Shown here: piece after piece, positions 25,340 through 33,688 of the stretch | Layout of the letters: each line of letters starts with the position of its first letter | How positions within the stretch are numbered: position 1 is the stretch's first letter | Assembly: GCA_964370855.1 (NCBI GenBank) | Contig: CAYJMF010000002.1 | Coordinates: forward strand, 124,001 to 188,000 | Direction of reading: 5' to 3' | Length of the DNA stretch: 64,000 nucleotides | Origin: JAKLKS01 sp964370855 | GTDB lineage: Bacteria; Planctomycetota; JAJSAM01; JAKLKS01 | The notes under the pieces: generated by a model | What the model was told of the DNA's origin: nothing | The model's input: only the letters and a program-made list of their open reading frames with translations | Databases searched by the model: none | Translations under genes and position numbers: made by a program

Positions 25340-25921
25340 GTGACCTCCGTCTTCCGCTTCTCCACAGACACCACAAGCATCGAAGTCGAAGGGTCCGAGG
25401 AGTTCCTCCTCGGGCACATCGAGTTCCTCGCCCCCTTCGTGCGAAGGACCACGGGGGCGGCGGCGGCCCCCACCGCCGCGGGGGCGCCGGCGGCGCCGAC
25501 CTCCGCGGGCATCGACGGGGTCGCGCACTGGTGGTACGCCTCGATCCCCGACGGCGTGATGCCCTCCATCCAGGACACGATCCTGCTCTTCGCCTACTTC
25601 ATGCGCACCTACCGCAAGACCGTCTTCCTCTCCGAGGACATCCGGCGCTGCTTCCAGATCATGGGACGGTCCTCGGGCATGGAGGAGCCGCGGAGCCTGC
25701 TCCAGATCCTCGGCAACCTGCGCAGGGAGCACGGCCTCCTGCTCAACGCAGGCCGCCGCGGCGAGTACATGATGAACACCACGGGCATCGCGCGGGCCCG
25801 CGAGGTCATCGGGGAGCGGCGGCCCTCCTCCCCCGGGGGGACCGCCTTCGCGCCCCCCATCGACTTCGCCCCGCCTCCCGCGAGGAAACTCCCCGACGCG
25901 CTCAGCATCTTCAAGGACTAG
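25340..25921 (+). CDS. Unrecognised protein, winged-helix-like C-terminus (paralogue 1)
   Basis: About 193 residues. The open frame begins at 25265, but a GTG at 25340 with GGGAGAA just upstream is preferred. An N-terminal beta-like unit (FRFSTDTTSIEVEGSEEFLLGHIEFLAPFVRR) leads to an Ala/Pro linker, then a helical region (LFAYFMRTYRKTVFLSEDIRRCFQIMG, ...LGNLRREHGLLLNAGRRGEYMMNTTG) that reads like a winged helix. The next gene has the same plan. No known family; a DNA- or protein-binding role is inference. Confidence 0.6.
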   Translation: MTSVFRFSTDTTSIEVEGSEEFLLGHIEFLAPFVRRTTGAAAAPTAAGAPAAPTSAGIDGVAHWWYASIPDGVMPSIQDTILLFAYFMRTYRKTVFLSEDIRRCFQIMGRSSGMEEPRSLLQILGNLRREHGLLLNAGRRGEYMMNTTGIARAREVIGERRPSSPGGTAFAPPIDFAPPPARKLPDALSIFKD

Positions 25922-25967
25922 GACAGGAAGGACCGGGCCGCGGCCCGGCACCGGACCAGGAGACGCC

Positions 25968-26501
25968 ATGCCCAAGGTACCCGAGGGACGCACCGTCGAG
26001 CCGGAGCCGGACGCCCGGTTCCAGTTCGTGTCGAAGGACCTGCGGCTCGAGTTCGCCGGGACGCCGGAGTACGTCAACGGCCAGGTGGACTTCTTCCGCC
26101 CGGCCATCCGCCGCGCCCTGGGCATCCCCGAGCCCGTCCCCGCCCCCGCGCCCCGCGCCGCCGGCGCCGTGGGCGCACCCCGCTCCGACGAGGGCGGCGC
26201 CCGCCCGGCCCTCGAGGAGTTCATGCGGCGCGTGCGCACCCGCGTCGGCCGCGGCGCCCTCCAGGAGCGCATCCTCCTCTTCATCTACTACCTCACGGAG
26301 GTCAAGGGCCGCGCCGAGGTGGGGACCGAGGACATCAACTTCTGCTTCGACCTCCTCGGCCTCGAGCGCCCCAAGAGCCTCGCCAACACCCTCGGCATCA
26401 TGAAGCGCAACCAGGAACTCCTCGATTCCGGCGGCCGCCGCGGGACCTACACCGTCACCGAGAAGGGCCGGGGGCAGGTGCAGGGTCTGCTGCTCGGATA
26501 G
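25968..26501 (+). CDS. Unrecognised protein, winged-helix-like C-terminus (paralogue 2)
   Basis: 177 residues with the same architecture as the gene 46 bases upstream: FQFVSKDLRLEFAGTPEYV then DFFRPAIRRAL, an Ala/Pro linker, and a C-terminal helical/wing region (LFIYYLTEVKGRAEVGTEDINFCFDLLGL, LGIMKRNQELLDSGGRRGTYTVTEKG). The matching blocks fall in the same order, so the two are diverged tandem duplicates, perhaps a heterodimer. A good Shine-Dalgarno-like AGGAGACGCC precedes the ATG. Confidence 0.65.
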   Translation: MPKVPEGRTVEPEPDARFQFVSKDLRLEFAGTPEYVNGQVDFFRPAIRRALGIPEPVPAPAPRAAGAVGAPRSDEGGARPALEEFMRRVRTRVGRGALQERILLFIYYLTEVKGRAEVGTEDINFCFDLLGLERPKSLANTLGIMKRNQELLDSGGRRGTYTVTEKGRGQVQGLLLG

Positions 26502-26561
26502 GAGGCCGCGCCGGGGCGGACCCGGCGCGAAGGGGGCGCACGCGCCCGTCGGGAGGTGCCG

Positions 26562-27854
26562 ATGAGAACCGCCGCCGCCGCCCTCGCGATCCTCCTCGCC
26601 CTCGCGGTTTCCGCGCCCCCGGCCGCCGCCGCCGAGGAGCCCGCGCCGCCCCCTCCCCCGGACTTCGCCGTCGTCGGCGCGGCCCTCGAGACCGCCTCCC
26701 CCAGGGGACGCATCGAGGACGGCGTCCTCCTCGTGCGCGCCGGGAAGATCGCCGCCGTCGGGACCCGCGCCGAGGTCCCCGTGCCCGAGGGGATGGCCGT
26801 CGTGGACGGCCGGGGCCGCACCCTCATGCCGGGCCTCGTGGATCCCCATTCCCACATGGGGGTCTACCCCTGGCCCTCGGTGGAGGCGAACTCCGACGGC
26901 AACGAGGCGACGGATCCCCTCCGCCCCGAGGTGCGGGCGATGGACTCGGTCAACGCCGAGGATCCCGCCTTCGCCCTGGCCCGCGCCGGCGGCGTCACCA
27001 CGGTCATGGTCCTCCCCGGCAGCGCCAACCTCGTCGGCGGGCAGGCCGCCGTCCTCAAGCTCCGCCCCGGCGGCACCGTGGAGGCGATGCGCTTCGAGGG
27101 CGCCCCCCCCTCCATGAAGATGGCCTTCGGCGAGAACCCGAAGAGGGTCTACGGGGAGAAGACCGGCCCCTCCACCCGCATGGGGAGCCTCGCCGTCCTC
27201 CGCCGCGCCTTCGACGAGGCCCGGGACTACGGCGCGGCCCTCGACCGGTACCAGGCGGCCCTCGCGAAGGGGGAGGCCGGGGCCGAGCCGCCGGAGAGGG
27301 ATCTCCGCAAGGCCGCCCTCCTCGACATGCTCCGCGGGAAGTTCCGCCTGCAGGTCCACTGCTACACGCGCAGCGACATCCTCTCGCTCCTCTCCTTCGC
27401 CGACGAGGAGGGCGTGAAGGTGGCGGCGATCCACCACGCGCTGGAGGCCTACAAGTGCCGCGCGGAGATCGCCGCCCACGGCGCCGCCGTCTGCACGTGG
27501 GCCGACTGGTGGGGGTTCAAGATGGAGGCCCGCGACGGGATCCCCCAGAACGCCGCCCTCTGCACCGAGGCCGGCGTGAGGGTCTCCGTCCACTCCGACT
27601 CCTCGGAGCAGGTGCAGCGCCTCTGGATCGAGGCCGCGAAGATGATGGGCGCCGGCCTCCCCCGCGCCGAGGCCGTGAAGGCCCTGACCCTCAACCCCGC
27701 GGCGGTCATCGGGGTGGAGTCCCGCATCGGCTCCCTGGAGGCCGGCAAGGACGCCGACCTCGCGCTCTTCTCCGGCGATCCCTTCAGCGTCTTCTCCCGC
27801 GTGGACGCGACCTGGATCGACGGCCGCAGGGTCTTCGAGCGGGAGAGGAGGTGA
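26562..27854 (+). CDS. Secreted amidohydrolase, metal site intact
   Basis: 430 residues from ATG 26562, placed by GGGAGG at 26551. Signal peptide ends near PAAAAEE. The amidohydrolase fold shows HxH (VDPHSH), His residues in LQVHCYT and AAIHHALEAY, and Asp in VSVHSDSSE, a full set for a metal-dependent hydrolase of the imidazolonepropionase-like group. It acts outside the cytoplasmic membrane. First of a tandem pair in an operon with a D-aminopeptidase, which suggests peptide or amide scavenging. Confidence 0.83.
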   Translation: MRTAAAALAILLALAVSAPPAAAAEEPAPPPPPDFAVVGAALETASPRGRIEDGVLLVRAGKIAAVGTRAEVPVPEGMAVVDGRGRTLMPGLVDPHSHMGVYPWPSVEANSDGNEATDPLRPEVRAMDSVNAEDPAFALARAGGVTTVMVLPGSANLVGGQAAVLKLRPGGTVEAMRFEGAPPSMKMAFGENPKRVYGEKTGPSTRMGSLAVLRRAFDEARDYGAALDRYQAALAKGEAGAEPPERDLRKAALLDMLRGKFRLQVHCYTRSDILSLLSFADEEGVKVAAIHHALEAYKCRAEIAAHGAAVCTWADWWGFKMEARDGIPQNAALCTEAGVRVSVHSDSSEQVQRLWIEAAKMMGAGLPRAEAVKALTLNPAAVIGVESRIGSLEAGKDADLALFSGDPFSVFSRVDATWIDGRRVFERERR

Positions 27855-27856
27855 CC

Positions 27857-29170
27857 GTGGCGAACGCGATCCGCCGGGCCGCCGCGGCCTCCCTCGCCGG
27901 GCTCGTCCTCGCCGCCGGCGGCGCCGGGGCGCAGGACCCGGCCCCGGAACCCTCCGTCCTCCTCCGGAACGCCACGATCCTCACCATGGACGGGGACCCG
28001 ATCACCGAGGGCGGCGTGCTGATCCGCGGCGGGATCATCGCCGGCGTCGGCCGCCAGCTTCCGGCCCCCGCGGGGGCGGCGGTGGTGGACTGCACGGGGC
28101 GGTTCATCGTGCCCGGCTTCATCGACGCATGCACCCAGGTCGGCCTCGTCGAGATCGGGATGGTCAAGGCCGTCAACGACTCCGACGAGGGGATCGTCCC
28201 CTCCACGCCGGACGTGGACGTCCGCGACGGCATCGACGGGGAGTCCCCCGTCTTCGGGGTCACCCGGTCCCGCGGCGTCACCACGGTGCTCGTGGCCCCC
28301 CAGCAGACCAACGTGATCAACGGCCTCGGCGCCCTCGTCCACTGCCTCGACGGGACATCCGTCGCCGGGCGGACCGTGCTGGCCCCCTCGGGGCTCCACG
28401 TCTCCTTCGGCGGACCGCCGAAGGAGCGCTTCGGGGCGAAGGACCAGATGCCGGGCACGCGCATGGGCATCGCCGCCGTGCTCCGCCGGGAGTTCTCCCG
28501 CGCCCTGGACCACCGCGAGAAGCGCCTCCGCCACGAGGAGAAGGTGAAGAACCCGAAGGAGGGGGAGGACCCCGGCGCGCCCCCGGCACGGGACCGCGGC
28601 CTCGACGTGCTCGTGCGCGCGCTCGACCGGGAGATCCCCGTGTTCGCCCGGGCGGAACGCCTGGACGACATCCGGACGGCGCTCCGCATCGCCGAGGAGT
28701 TCAAGCTCCGGCTCGTCCTCGTCGGCGCCGCCGAGGCGTGGAAGATCGCCCCGGAGCTGAAGGAGCGGAACATCCCCGTGATCTTCGGTCCCGCCACGGG
28801 CCAGCCCGATTCCCCCGAGACCCCCGGCTCCCGCATGGACGCGCCCCGCATCCTCAAGGACGCGGGGGTCCTCTTCTGCCTCATGACCGGGGATTCCCAC
28901 AACTCCCGGAACCTCCCCGTCCACGCCGGCATCGCCGCCTCCTGGGGGCTGTCCGAGGCCGACGCCCTCGGCGCCATCACGAGGGACGCGGCCCGCGTGC
29001 TCGGCGTGGGGGACCTCCTCGGCACCATCAAGTCCGGCCGCGAGGCCACGCTCTGCGTCTTCCAGGGCTCGCCGCTGGAGCCCCAGAGCCGCCTCGAGCA
29101 CGTCTTCATCCGCGGCCGCGAGGTCCCGCTCCGCAACCGGCAGACGGACCTCCTCGACGCGTGGAAGTGA
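27857..29170 (+). CDS. Secreted amidohydrolase-fold pseudoenzyme
   Basis: 437 residues with signal peptide (AGLVLAAGGAGAQD). Paralogue of the preceding gene, but every expected metal ligand is changed: HxH is ACTQ (FIDACTQVGL), the His strands read FARAERLDD and LVLVGAAEAWK, and the last acidic site reads LMTGDSHNSRN. The fold-defining parts remain, so it is probably a non-catalytic partner or binding protein rather than a decayed gene. GTG 27857 chosen by spacing from GGAGAGGAG; GTG 27851 overlapping the previous stop is the alternative. Confidence 0.78.
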   Translation: MANAIRRAAAASLAGLVLAAGGAGAQDPAPEPSVLLRNATILTMDGDPITEGGVLIRGGIIAGVGRQLPAPAGAAVVDCTGRFIVPGFIDACTQVGLVEIGMVKAVNDSDEGIVPSTPDVDVRDGIDGESPVFGVTRSRGVTTVLVAPQQTNVINGLGALVHCLDGTSVAGRTVLAPSGLHVSFGGPPKERFGAKDQMPGTRMGIAAVLRREFSRALDHREKRLRHEEKVKNPKEGEDPGAPPARDRGLDVLVRALDREIPVFARAERLDDIRTALRIAEEFKLRLVLVGAAEAWKIAPELKERNIPVIFGPATGQPDSPETPGSRMDAPRILKDAGVLFCLMTGDSHNSRNLPVHAGIAASWGLSEADALGAITRDAARVLGVGDLLGTIKSGREATLCVFQGSPLEPQSRLEHVFIRGREVPLRNRQTDLLDAWK

Positions 29171-29190
29171 GGGGAGCGATGGAGGGCGGC

Positions 29191-30033
29191 ATGCACGTCT
29201 TCATCTCCTGCGACATGGAGGGGGCCACGGGGATCGTCCACCCCGACCAGCTCCTCAACCGCGGCTACGACTACGCGCGGGCGCGCACCTTCCTGACCGG
29301 CGACGTGGCCGCCGCCTGCGAGGGGGCCCTGGCCGCGGGGGCGACCCGGGTGGTGGTCTGCGACGGGCACGGCTCCATGCGGAACCTCCTCATCGAGGAG
29401 CTCCCCGAGGCCGTCGAGGTCGTGATCGGCCCCGCCTCCTCCCGCATGCTCTGCCAGTGCGAGGGTCTCGACGAGGACTTCGACGCCGTCCTGTTCGTCG
29501 GATACCACGCGCGCAACGGCACCCCCGGGGCCGTCCTCCCCCACACCTGGGTCGGCTCCCTCGTCCACGAGATCACGGTCAACGGGACGGTCTTCGGCGA
29601 GACCGCCCTCAACGCCGCCATCGCCGGCCATTTCGGCGTCCCCGTGGTGATGGTGGCCGGGGACGCGGCGGTCGTCCGCGAGGCCGGCGAGATCCTCCCC
29701 GAGGCGGAGATGGTCTCCACGAAGCAGGCCGTGGGCCGGGCCTCGGCCATCTGCCGCACGCCGGGCTGGACGCGGAAGGCCATCAGGGCCGCCGCCGAGA
29801 AGGCCCTGCGGCGCAAGAGGCGGCCGAAACCCTTCGTGGTGAAGACCCCCGTCGTGGTCTCCATCGGCTTCCACGACGTCCGCATGGCGGACCGCGCCAT
29901 GAAGCGCCCCCTGCTGGAGCGCGCGGGCCCCCGCAGCGTCGCCTTCTCCCGCCCCGACTTCCTCGACGCCGTCACCGAGGCGTGGCGGATCCTCGAGATG
30001 GTGATCGCCGAGGACCCCGAATTCCTGAGGTAG
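29191..30033 (+). CDS. dppA: M55-family zinc D-aminopeptidase (DppA-like)
   Basis: 280 residues. ATG 29191 gives the canonical M55 opening in which D8 and E10 (CDMEG) are zinc ligands; H60, H106 and E137 match the other ligands of Bacillus DppA closely in spacing, and H118 is near the expected catalytic His. An upstream ATG at 29179 would add four residues. M55 enzymes are decameric cytoplasmic peptidases releasing D-amino acids, for example D-Ala-D-Ala. Fits a role in peptidoglycan-peptide recycling with the upstream secreted amidohydrolases. Confidence 0.87.
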   Translation: MHVFISCDMEGATGIVHPDQLLNRGYDYARARTFLTGDVAAACEGALAAGATRVVVCDGHGSMRNLLIEELPEAVEVVIGPASSRMLCQCEGLDEDFDAVLFVGYHARNGTPGAVLPHTWVGSLVHEITVNGTVFGETALNAAIAGHFGVPVVMVAGDAAVVREAGEILPEAEMVSTKQAVGRASAICRTPGWTRKAIRAAAEKALRRKRRPKPFVVKTPVVVSIGFHDVRMADRAMKRPLLERAGPRSVAFSRPDFLDAVTEAWRILEMVIAEDPEFLR

Positions 30034-30042
30034 AGTGGCGGG

Positions 30043-31014
30043 ATGCGGCTCCGTCCCGTCGTCCTCCCCCTGATCGTGCTCGCCGCCGCCGGCGGCCTCG
30101 TCCTCCTCGAGGGCCGGGGCGGTCCCCGGCCCGAGGCCCCGTCGGGGGACCCGCCTCCCCGCCCCGTTGCCCGGCCGGGGACGCGGGATTCCCCCCACCA
30201 TCCGCAGCCCGTCCACGTGCGGACCGTGCCGCGGACCGAGTCCCTGCCCGCCACGGTCTCCGGCGGCGCGCCGGTCCCGCTCTTCAGCGACCTCCGCGCC
30301 CCTTTCGTGGAGATCCCCGTGCGCGAGGGGCAGGCGGTGCGGAGCGGCGATCTCCTCGCCCGCGCCGACGTCTCCGGCGTGCAGCGGGCCCGGGCGGAGG
30401 CGGAGAAGCGGGGAGACGCGAAGGAGGCGGCGCGCCTCGCCGCGGCCCTCGGCAAGGCGGAGATCCGCGCCCCCGTGGACGGGGTCGTCCACCGGATCCA
30501 CGTCTCCCTCGGTGACATGCCGCCCCCGCCGTCGCCCTCGGGGCCCCGCCCCGTGGCGGTGCTCTACGACTGGAGGACCATGGCGCTGGAGGCCACCGTC
30601 CCGGCGGCGCTGGCCTCCCTCGCCGTCGAGGGCGCCGAGGTGCTCTACACCGTCGGCGGCCCCTTCCCCGGGCGGGGCCGCATCGAGCGCGCCGGGCCCC
30701 CCGCCGCCGACGGCTCCGTCGCCGTGACGGTGCGGCCCGGGGAGCCCCCCGGGGAGGCGCCGGAGCCGGGGGCGAAGGCGGAGATCCTCCTCCTCGCGGG
30801 GACCCACGAGTGCCTCGCGGTTCCCATGGCGGCCCTGGTGCAGGAGGGGGGGCGCACGGTGGTCTTCGAGGTCGGGATCACCGGCGACCTGACGCCGCGG
30901 CCCGTGGGGGCCGGGGTCCGGTTCCCCGACGGGTTCATCGAGATCACCGGCGTGGACCGCGGCATCTCCGTGGCGGTGTGGGAGGTGGTGGAGAAGGGCG
31001 TGGGGCGCCGGTGA
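30043..31014 (+). CDS. Periplasmic membrane-fusion (HlyD/RND adaptor)-type protein
   Basis: 323 residues: N-terminal membrane anchor (about 5-22), Pro-rich linker, then a biotinyl-lipoyl-like half (FVEIPVREGQAVRSGDLLARAD), a short helical hairpin (about 115-140, rich in Ala/Glu/Arg), the returning half (IRAPVDGVVHRIHVSLGD), and a beta-barrel/membrane-proximal part (VPMAALVQEGGRTVVFEV). Such adaptors bridge an inner-membrane pump and an outer-membrane channel, but neither is adjacent. The unusually short hairpin suggests a non-tripartite role. Confidence 0.68.
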   Translation: MRLRPVVLPLIVLAAAGGLVLLEGRGGPRPEAPSGDPPPRPVARPGTRDSPHHPQPVHVRTVPRTESLPATVSGGAPVPLFSDLRAPFVEIPVREGQAVRSGDLLARADVSGVQRARAEAEKRGDAKEAARLAAALGKAEIRAPVDGVVHRIHVSLGDMPPPPSPSGPRPVAVLYDWRTMALEATVPAALASLAVEGAEVLYTVGGPFPGRGRIERAGPPAADGSVAVTVRPGEPPGEAPEPGAKAEILLLAGTHECLAVPMAALVQEGGRTVVFEVGITGDLTPRPVGAGVRFPDGFIEITGVDRGISVAVWEVVEKGVGRR

Positions 31015-32378
31015 GGGCCCTCGCCCTCCTCCTCGCCCTCCTGGCGGCGCCCCAGGGCTGGGAGCCCTTCCCCTCGCGCCGCGAGGTCTCTCCCGGGGGG
31101 CGCCACTACCTGGTCCTCCGCGCCGCCGAGGGGGGGACCGTCTCCTTCGAGCTCTGCCGCCGGCGGGACGGCGCCGCCCTCCTCGCCCCGGCCCGCTCGC
31201 TCCCCGTGACGGCGAGCCCCGCGGAGAAGCCCCCGGACATCGGCCGCGATCCCGCCGACGCCCTCCTCTCCTCGGGCACGCTGCCCCAGCCCCCCTTCCA
31301 GGTGCGCGTCCTCGACGGGCGGCCGGGGGCGGTGCTGTTCGAGCGCTACGGGCACCTCGGCTCCGGCGACGCCCTCTCCCTCCTCGGGCCCGACGGGAAG
31401 CCGGCCTGGCGGCTCGGCCTCGCGGACCTCTTCAAGGAGGAGGCCGTCGCCGGGTTCCCGCGCAACGGGAGGGACGTGATCTGGTTCCAGGCCTGGTGGG
31501 TGGACGAGGCGCGGGGGCGCATCGTGCTCGTGACGCAGGGGGACCGGTTCGGCGAGGTGGACCTCGGGAACGGGAAGGTGCGCGCCGCCGACGCCGGCAT
31601 CCTCCGGACGCGCCTGCGGACGGGCCCCGAGGGGGACCGGCTCGAGGCGTGGGATCTGGCGGCGCGCCTGCGGCCGGCGGGGGCCGAGGAGGACGCGAAG
31701 GCGGTGGCCCCGGACGCCGCCGAGCCCCGTGGCATCCGCCTGCGGGCGGCCCTCCTCCTCCACCGCGCCGGGCTCCCCTCGCCGGCGGCGGACCTCTTCC
31801 GCGCGGCGGCCCCGCGGACGGAGCCCCTCGAGATCCGCGTCTTCGCCTGGCGGTGGATGGGGGAGGTGCTGGGGGAGAGAGCGATCCCGCTGCTCCGCGA
31901 CGCGCTCCGCGGCGAGGCCGACGAGGCGTGGCGGCCGGCGCTGGCCGGCTTCGCCGACGTGGGGGAGGCGGCGGTCCCGGTCCTCGCGGCCATGGTCGGG
32001 GAGAAGGAGCAGCACCTCGACTACCGCGGGGGGGCGGCCGGCGCCCTCGCCTCCATCGCGTCGCCGAAGGCGCTGGACGCGCTCTGGAGGGCGGCCGGGG
32101 AATTCGACCCGGAGCGGGACGAGTTCCACTTCGTGCCGCTGTCGGCGCTGGAGGCGGTGATCGCCATCGATCCGCCGGACCTGCGGGAGCGGCTCCTCGG
32201 GATGCTCCGGAAGGGCACCCCCATCGACGGCAAGGTCGCCGGCTGGTTCGTGGACCACCCCGGGGCCGACGCCGTGGAACCGCTCCGCGCCATGGCCGGA
32301 CGCTGGGGGGAGTTCTCCTGGGAGCGCAAGCGCGCGCTGGCGGCGCTGAAGGCGTGCGGGGCAGGCACGCCGAAGTAG
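31011..32378 (+). CDS. Secreted protein with HEAT-like repeats
   Basis: 455 residues from GTG 31011 overlapping the upstream stop (GTGA). Short signal peptide (ALALLLALLAAPQG), a beta-rich N-terminal half (SRREVSPGGRHYLVLRA, WRLGLADLFKEEAVAGF), then helical pairs with conserved Ala/Leu spacing typical of HEAT repeats (PLLRDALRGEADEAWRPALAGFADVGEAAVPVLAAMVG, SPKALDALWRAA). Function unknown; probably an extracytoplasmic scaffold made with the adaptor. Confidence 0.65.
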   Translation: MRALALLLALLAAPQGWEPFPSRREVSPGGRHYLVLRAAEGGTVSFELCRRRDGAALLAPARSLPVTASPAEKPPDIGRDPADALLSSGTLPQPPFQVRVLDGRPGAVLFERYGHLGSGDALSLLGPDGKPAWRLGLADLFKEEAVAGFPRNGRDVIWFQAWWVDEARGRIVLVTQGDRFGEVDLGNGKVRAADAGILRTRLRTGPEGDRLEAWDLAARLRPAGAEEDAKAVAPDAAEPRGIRLRAALLLHRAGLPSPAADLFRAAAPRTEPLEIRVFAWRWMGEVLGERAIPLLRDALRGEADEAWRPALAGFADVGEAAVPVLAAMVGEKEQHLDYRGGAAGALASIASPKALDALWRAAGEFDPERDEFHFVPLSALEAVIAIDPPDLRERLLGMLRKGTPIDGKVAGWFVDHPGADAVEPLRAMAGRWGEFSWERKRALAALKACGAGTPK

Positions 32379-32438
32379 GATGGCCGCCGGGGTCCCCCGG
32401 GGCCCCGATGCTAGAATCCCGCCTGACCTGGAGGATCG

Positions 32439-32678
32439 ATGATCACCGAGTACGTGCAGTGCGGCCTCAGGAAGGCCCGCTACGACAAGTTGGAGGACGG
32501 GACCTTCGTCGCCGAGGTCCCGGGGCTGCGCGGCGTCCTATCGACGGGTGCGAGCCTCGAGGAGTGCCGGGAGAACCTCGGCGCCGTCATCGAGGAGTGG
32601 GTGCTCGTGCGCGTTTCGCGGGGCCTCAAGGTCCCCGCCCTCGGCGGCATCGAGGTGGCGGTCACCGGCAGGCGCTGA
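32439..32678 (+). CDS. hicB: HicB-type antitoxin (short form)
   Basis: 79 residues with the partial RNase H-like fold of HicB (ARYDKLEDGTFVAEVPGLRGVLSTGASLEECRENL, then VIEEWVLVRVSRGL). A GGAGG site precedes the ATG. The usual C-terminal DNA-binding domain is missing in this short form, so autoregulation may work differently. Its stop overlaps the hicA ATG (ATGA). HicB neutralises the mRNA-cutting HicA toxin. Confidence 0.82.
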   Translation: MITEYVQCGLRKARYDKLEDGTFVAEVPGLRGVLSTGASLEECRENLGAVIEEWVLVRVSRGLKVPALGGIEVAVTGRR

Positions 32679-32896
32679 TGCCTCCCTGGGGTCCCCTGCC
32701 CCGGCGCCGATTGGTGAAGGCCCTGCGCACACCGGGCTTCGAGGGACCGTTCTCCGGCGGGAGGCACGAGTTCATGGTCCGGGGAGACCTCGTCCTCACG
32801 ATCCCGAACCCTCACGGCGGGGACATCGGGATCGGCCTCCTCGCGCGCCTCCTGAAACAGGCCGGCGTCGGCCGCAGGGAGTGGGAACGGGCCTGA
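32678..32896 (+). CDS. hicA: HicA-type mRNA interferase toxin
   Basis: 72 residues, the small double-stranded-RNA-binding-like fold of HicA: catalytic His about residue 30 in SGGRHEFMVRG, followed by LVLTIPNPHGGDIGIGLLARLLKQAG, matching the H-x-x-tvPxH-gtlrkILkq pattern of the family. It overlaps hicB by one base. The longer upstream frame is a shadow of other genes. Confidence 0.83.
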   Translation: MPPWGPLPRRRLVKALRTPGFEGPFSGGRHEFMVRGDLVLTIPNPHGGDIGIGLLARLLKQAGVGRREWERA

Positions 32897-33035
32897 GCAC
32901 CGTTCCGCCGGGTGGCCCGCGCCGTCGCCGCCACGGATGGAGTCTCCTCGATCGGGACACGTGCCAGCGGCTCCTCACCGCCAGGCGGAGCCGATGCGGA
33001 GGGGAAGCAGGGGGGGCGCGAGGCTTCCGGCGCCC

Positions 33036-33638
33036 CTACTCGACCCGGGCCACCCTGTCGCCGACCTTGATGTCCGACTTCCGGAAGGCCTTTCCGTCCA
33101 CCCTCTTGAGCACGGCCGACGCCTTGTCCTCGAACACCTTGTCCACGACGACCACCGCGACGAACTGGTCCCCCCGGTACACGGTCAGCTCGTCGGCCGT
33201 CTTCACCCCCTGCCGGGAGCCGACGGAGACGAGGTAGATGCCTATCCTGGCGTCGACCGCGAGGACCTTCGCATCAACGGGGAGGCGGGTGGGGTCCCCT
33301 TCCGGGACGGGGGCGGGATCGGGGACCGGTTTCTTCGACTCATCGAGGAGCGAGCGGAGGCGGGACACCTCGATCTTCAACCCGAGCTGCTCCCCCCGAA
33401 GGCCGGCTAGCTCCAGGAGCAGAGACTGGTTCTCTCCACGCAACTCCGCCATGCCCTTCTTCAGGGATTTCAACTCCGCCTGCCGGGACGCGAGGTCCCC
33501 CTCGAGGCGATCCACCCGCCCGCGAAGTTCCCGGACTTCCTCGACTGTCGGGGGGGCCGGAGCGGTGTCGGCCGAGGAGGCGCAGCCGGCGGCGAGAATC
33601 GGCAGGAGTAGCAGGAGACCGGTTCCGATGCGCAGCAT
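33036..33638 (-). CDS. Coiled-coil lipoprotein
   Basis: 200 residues from ATG 33638. Signal peptide with lipobox LAAGC, then a coiled coil of about 75 residues (EEVRELRGRVDRLEGDLASRQAELKSL onward), a Pro-rich hinge, and a C-terminal SH3-like/beta domain (DARIGIYLVSVGSRQGVKTADELTVYRGDQFVAVVVVDKV). The latter fold is shared by several envelope lipoproteins, including some linked to flagella or murein. Exact role unknown. Confidence 0.7.
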   Translation of the reverse strand: MLRIGTGLLLLLPILAAGCASSADTAPAPPTVEEVRELRGRVDRLEGDLASRQAELKSLKKGMAELRGENQSLLLELAGLRGEQLGLKIEVSRLRSLLDESKKPVPDPAPVPEGDPTRLPVDAKVLAVDARIGIYLVSVGSRQGVKTADELTVYRGDQFVAVVVVDKVFEDKASAVLKRVDGKAFRKSDIKVGDRVARVE

Positions 33639-33688
33639 CCGTCCTCCTCCCTGGGGCCCGAACGCGACTTTCCTCCTGAACCTGCCGG

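Noticed and set aside
21214..25578. A 1,454-codon open frame
   Set aside because: It is tldE plus shadow frames across tldD and the FAD gene. Low-complexity composition and the clear tldE start at 22584 rule it out.
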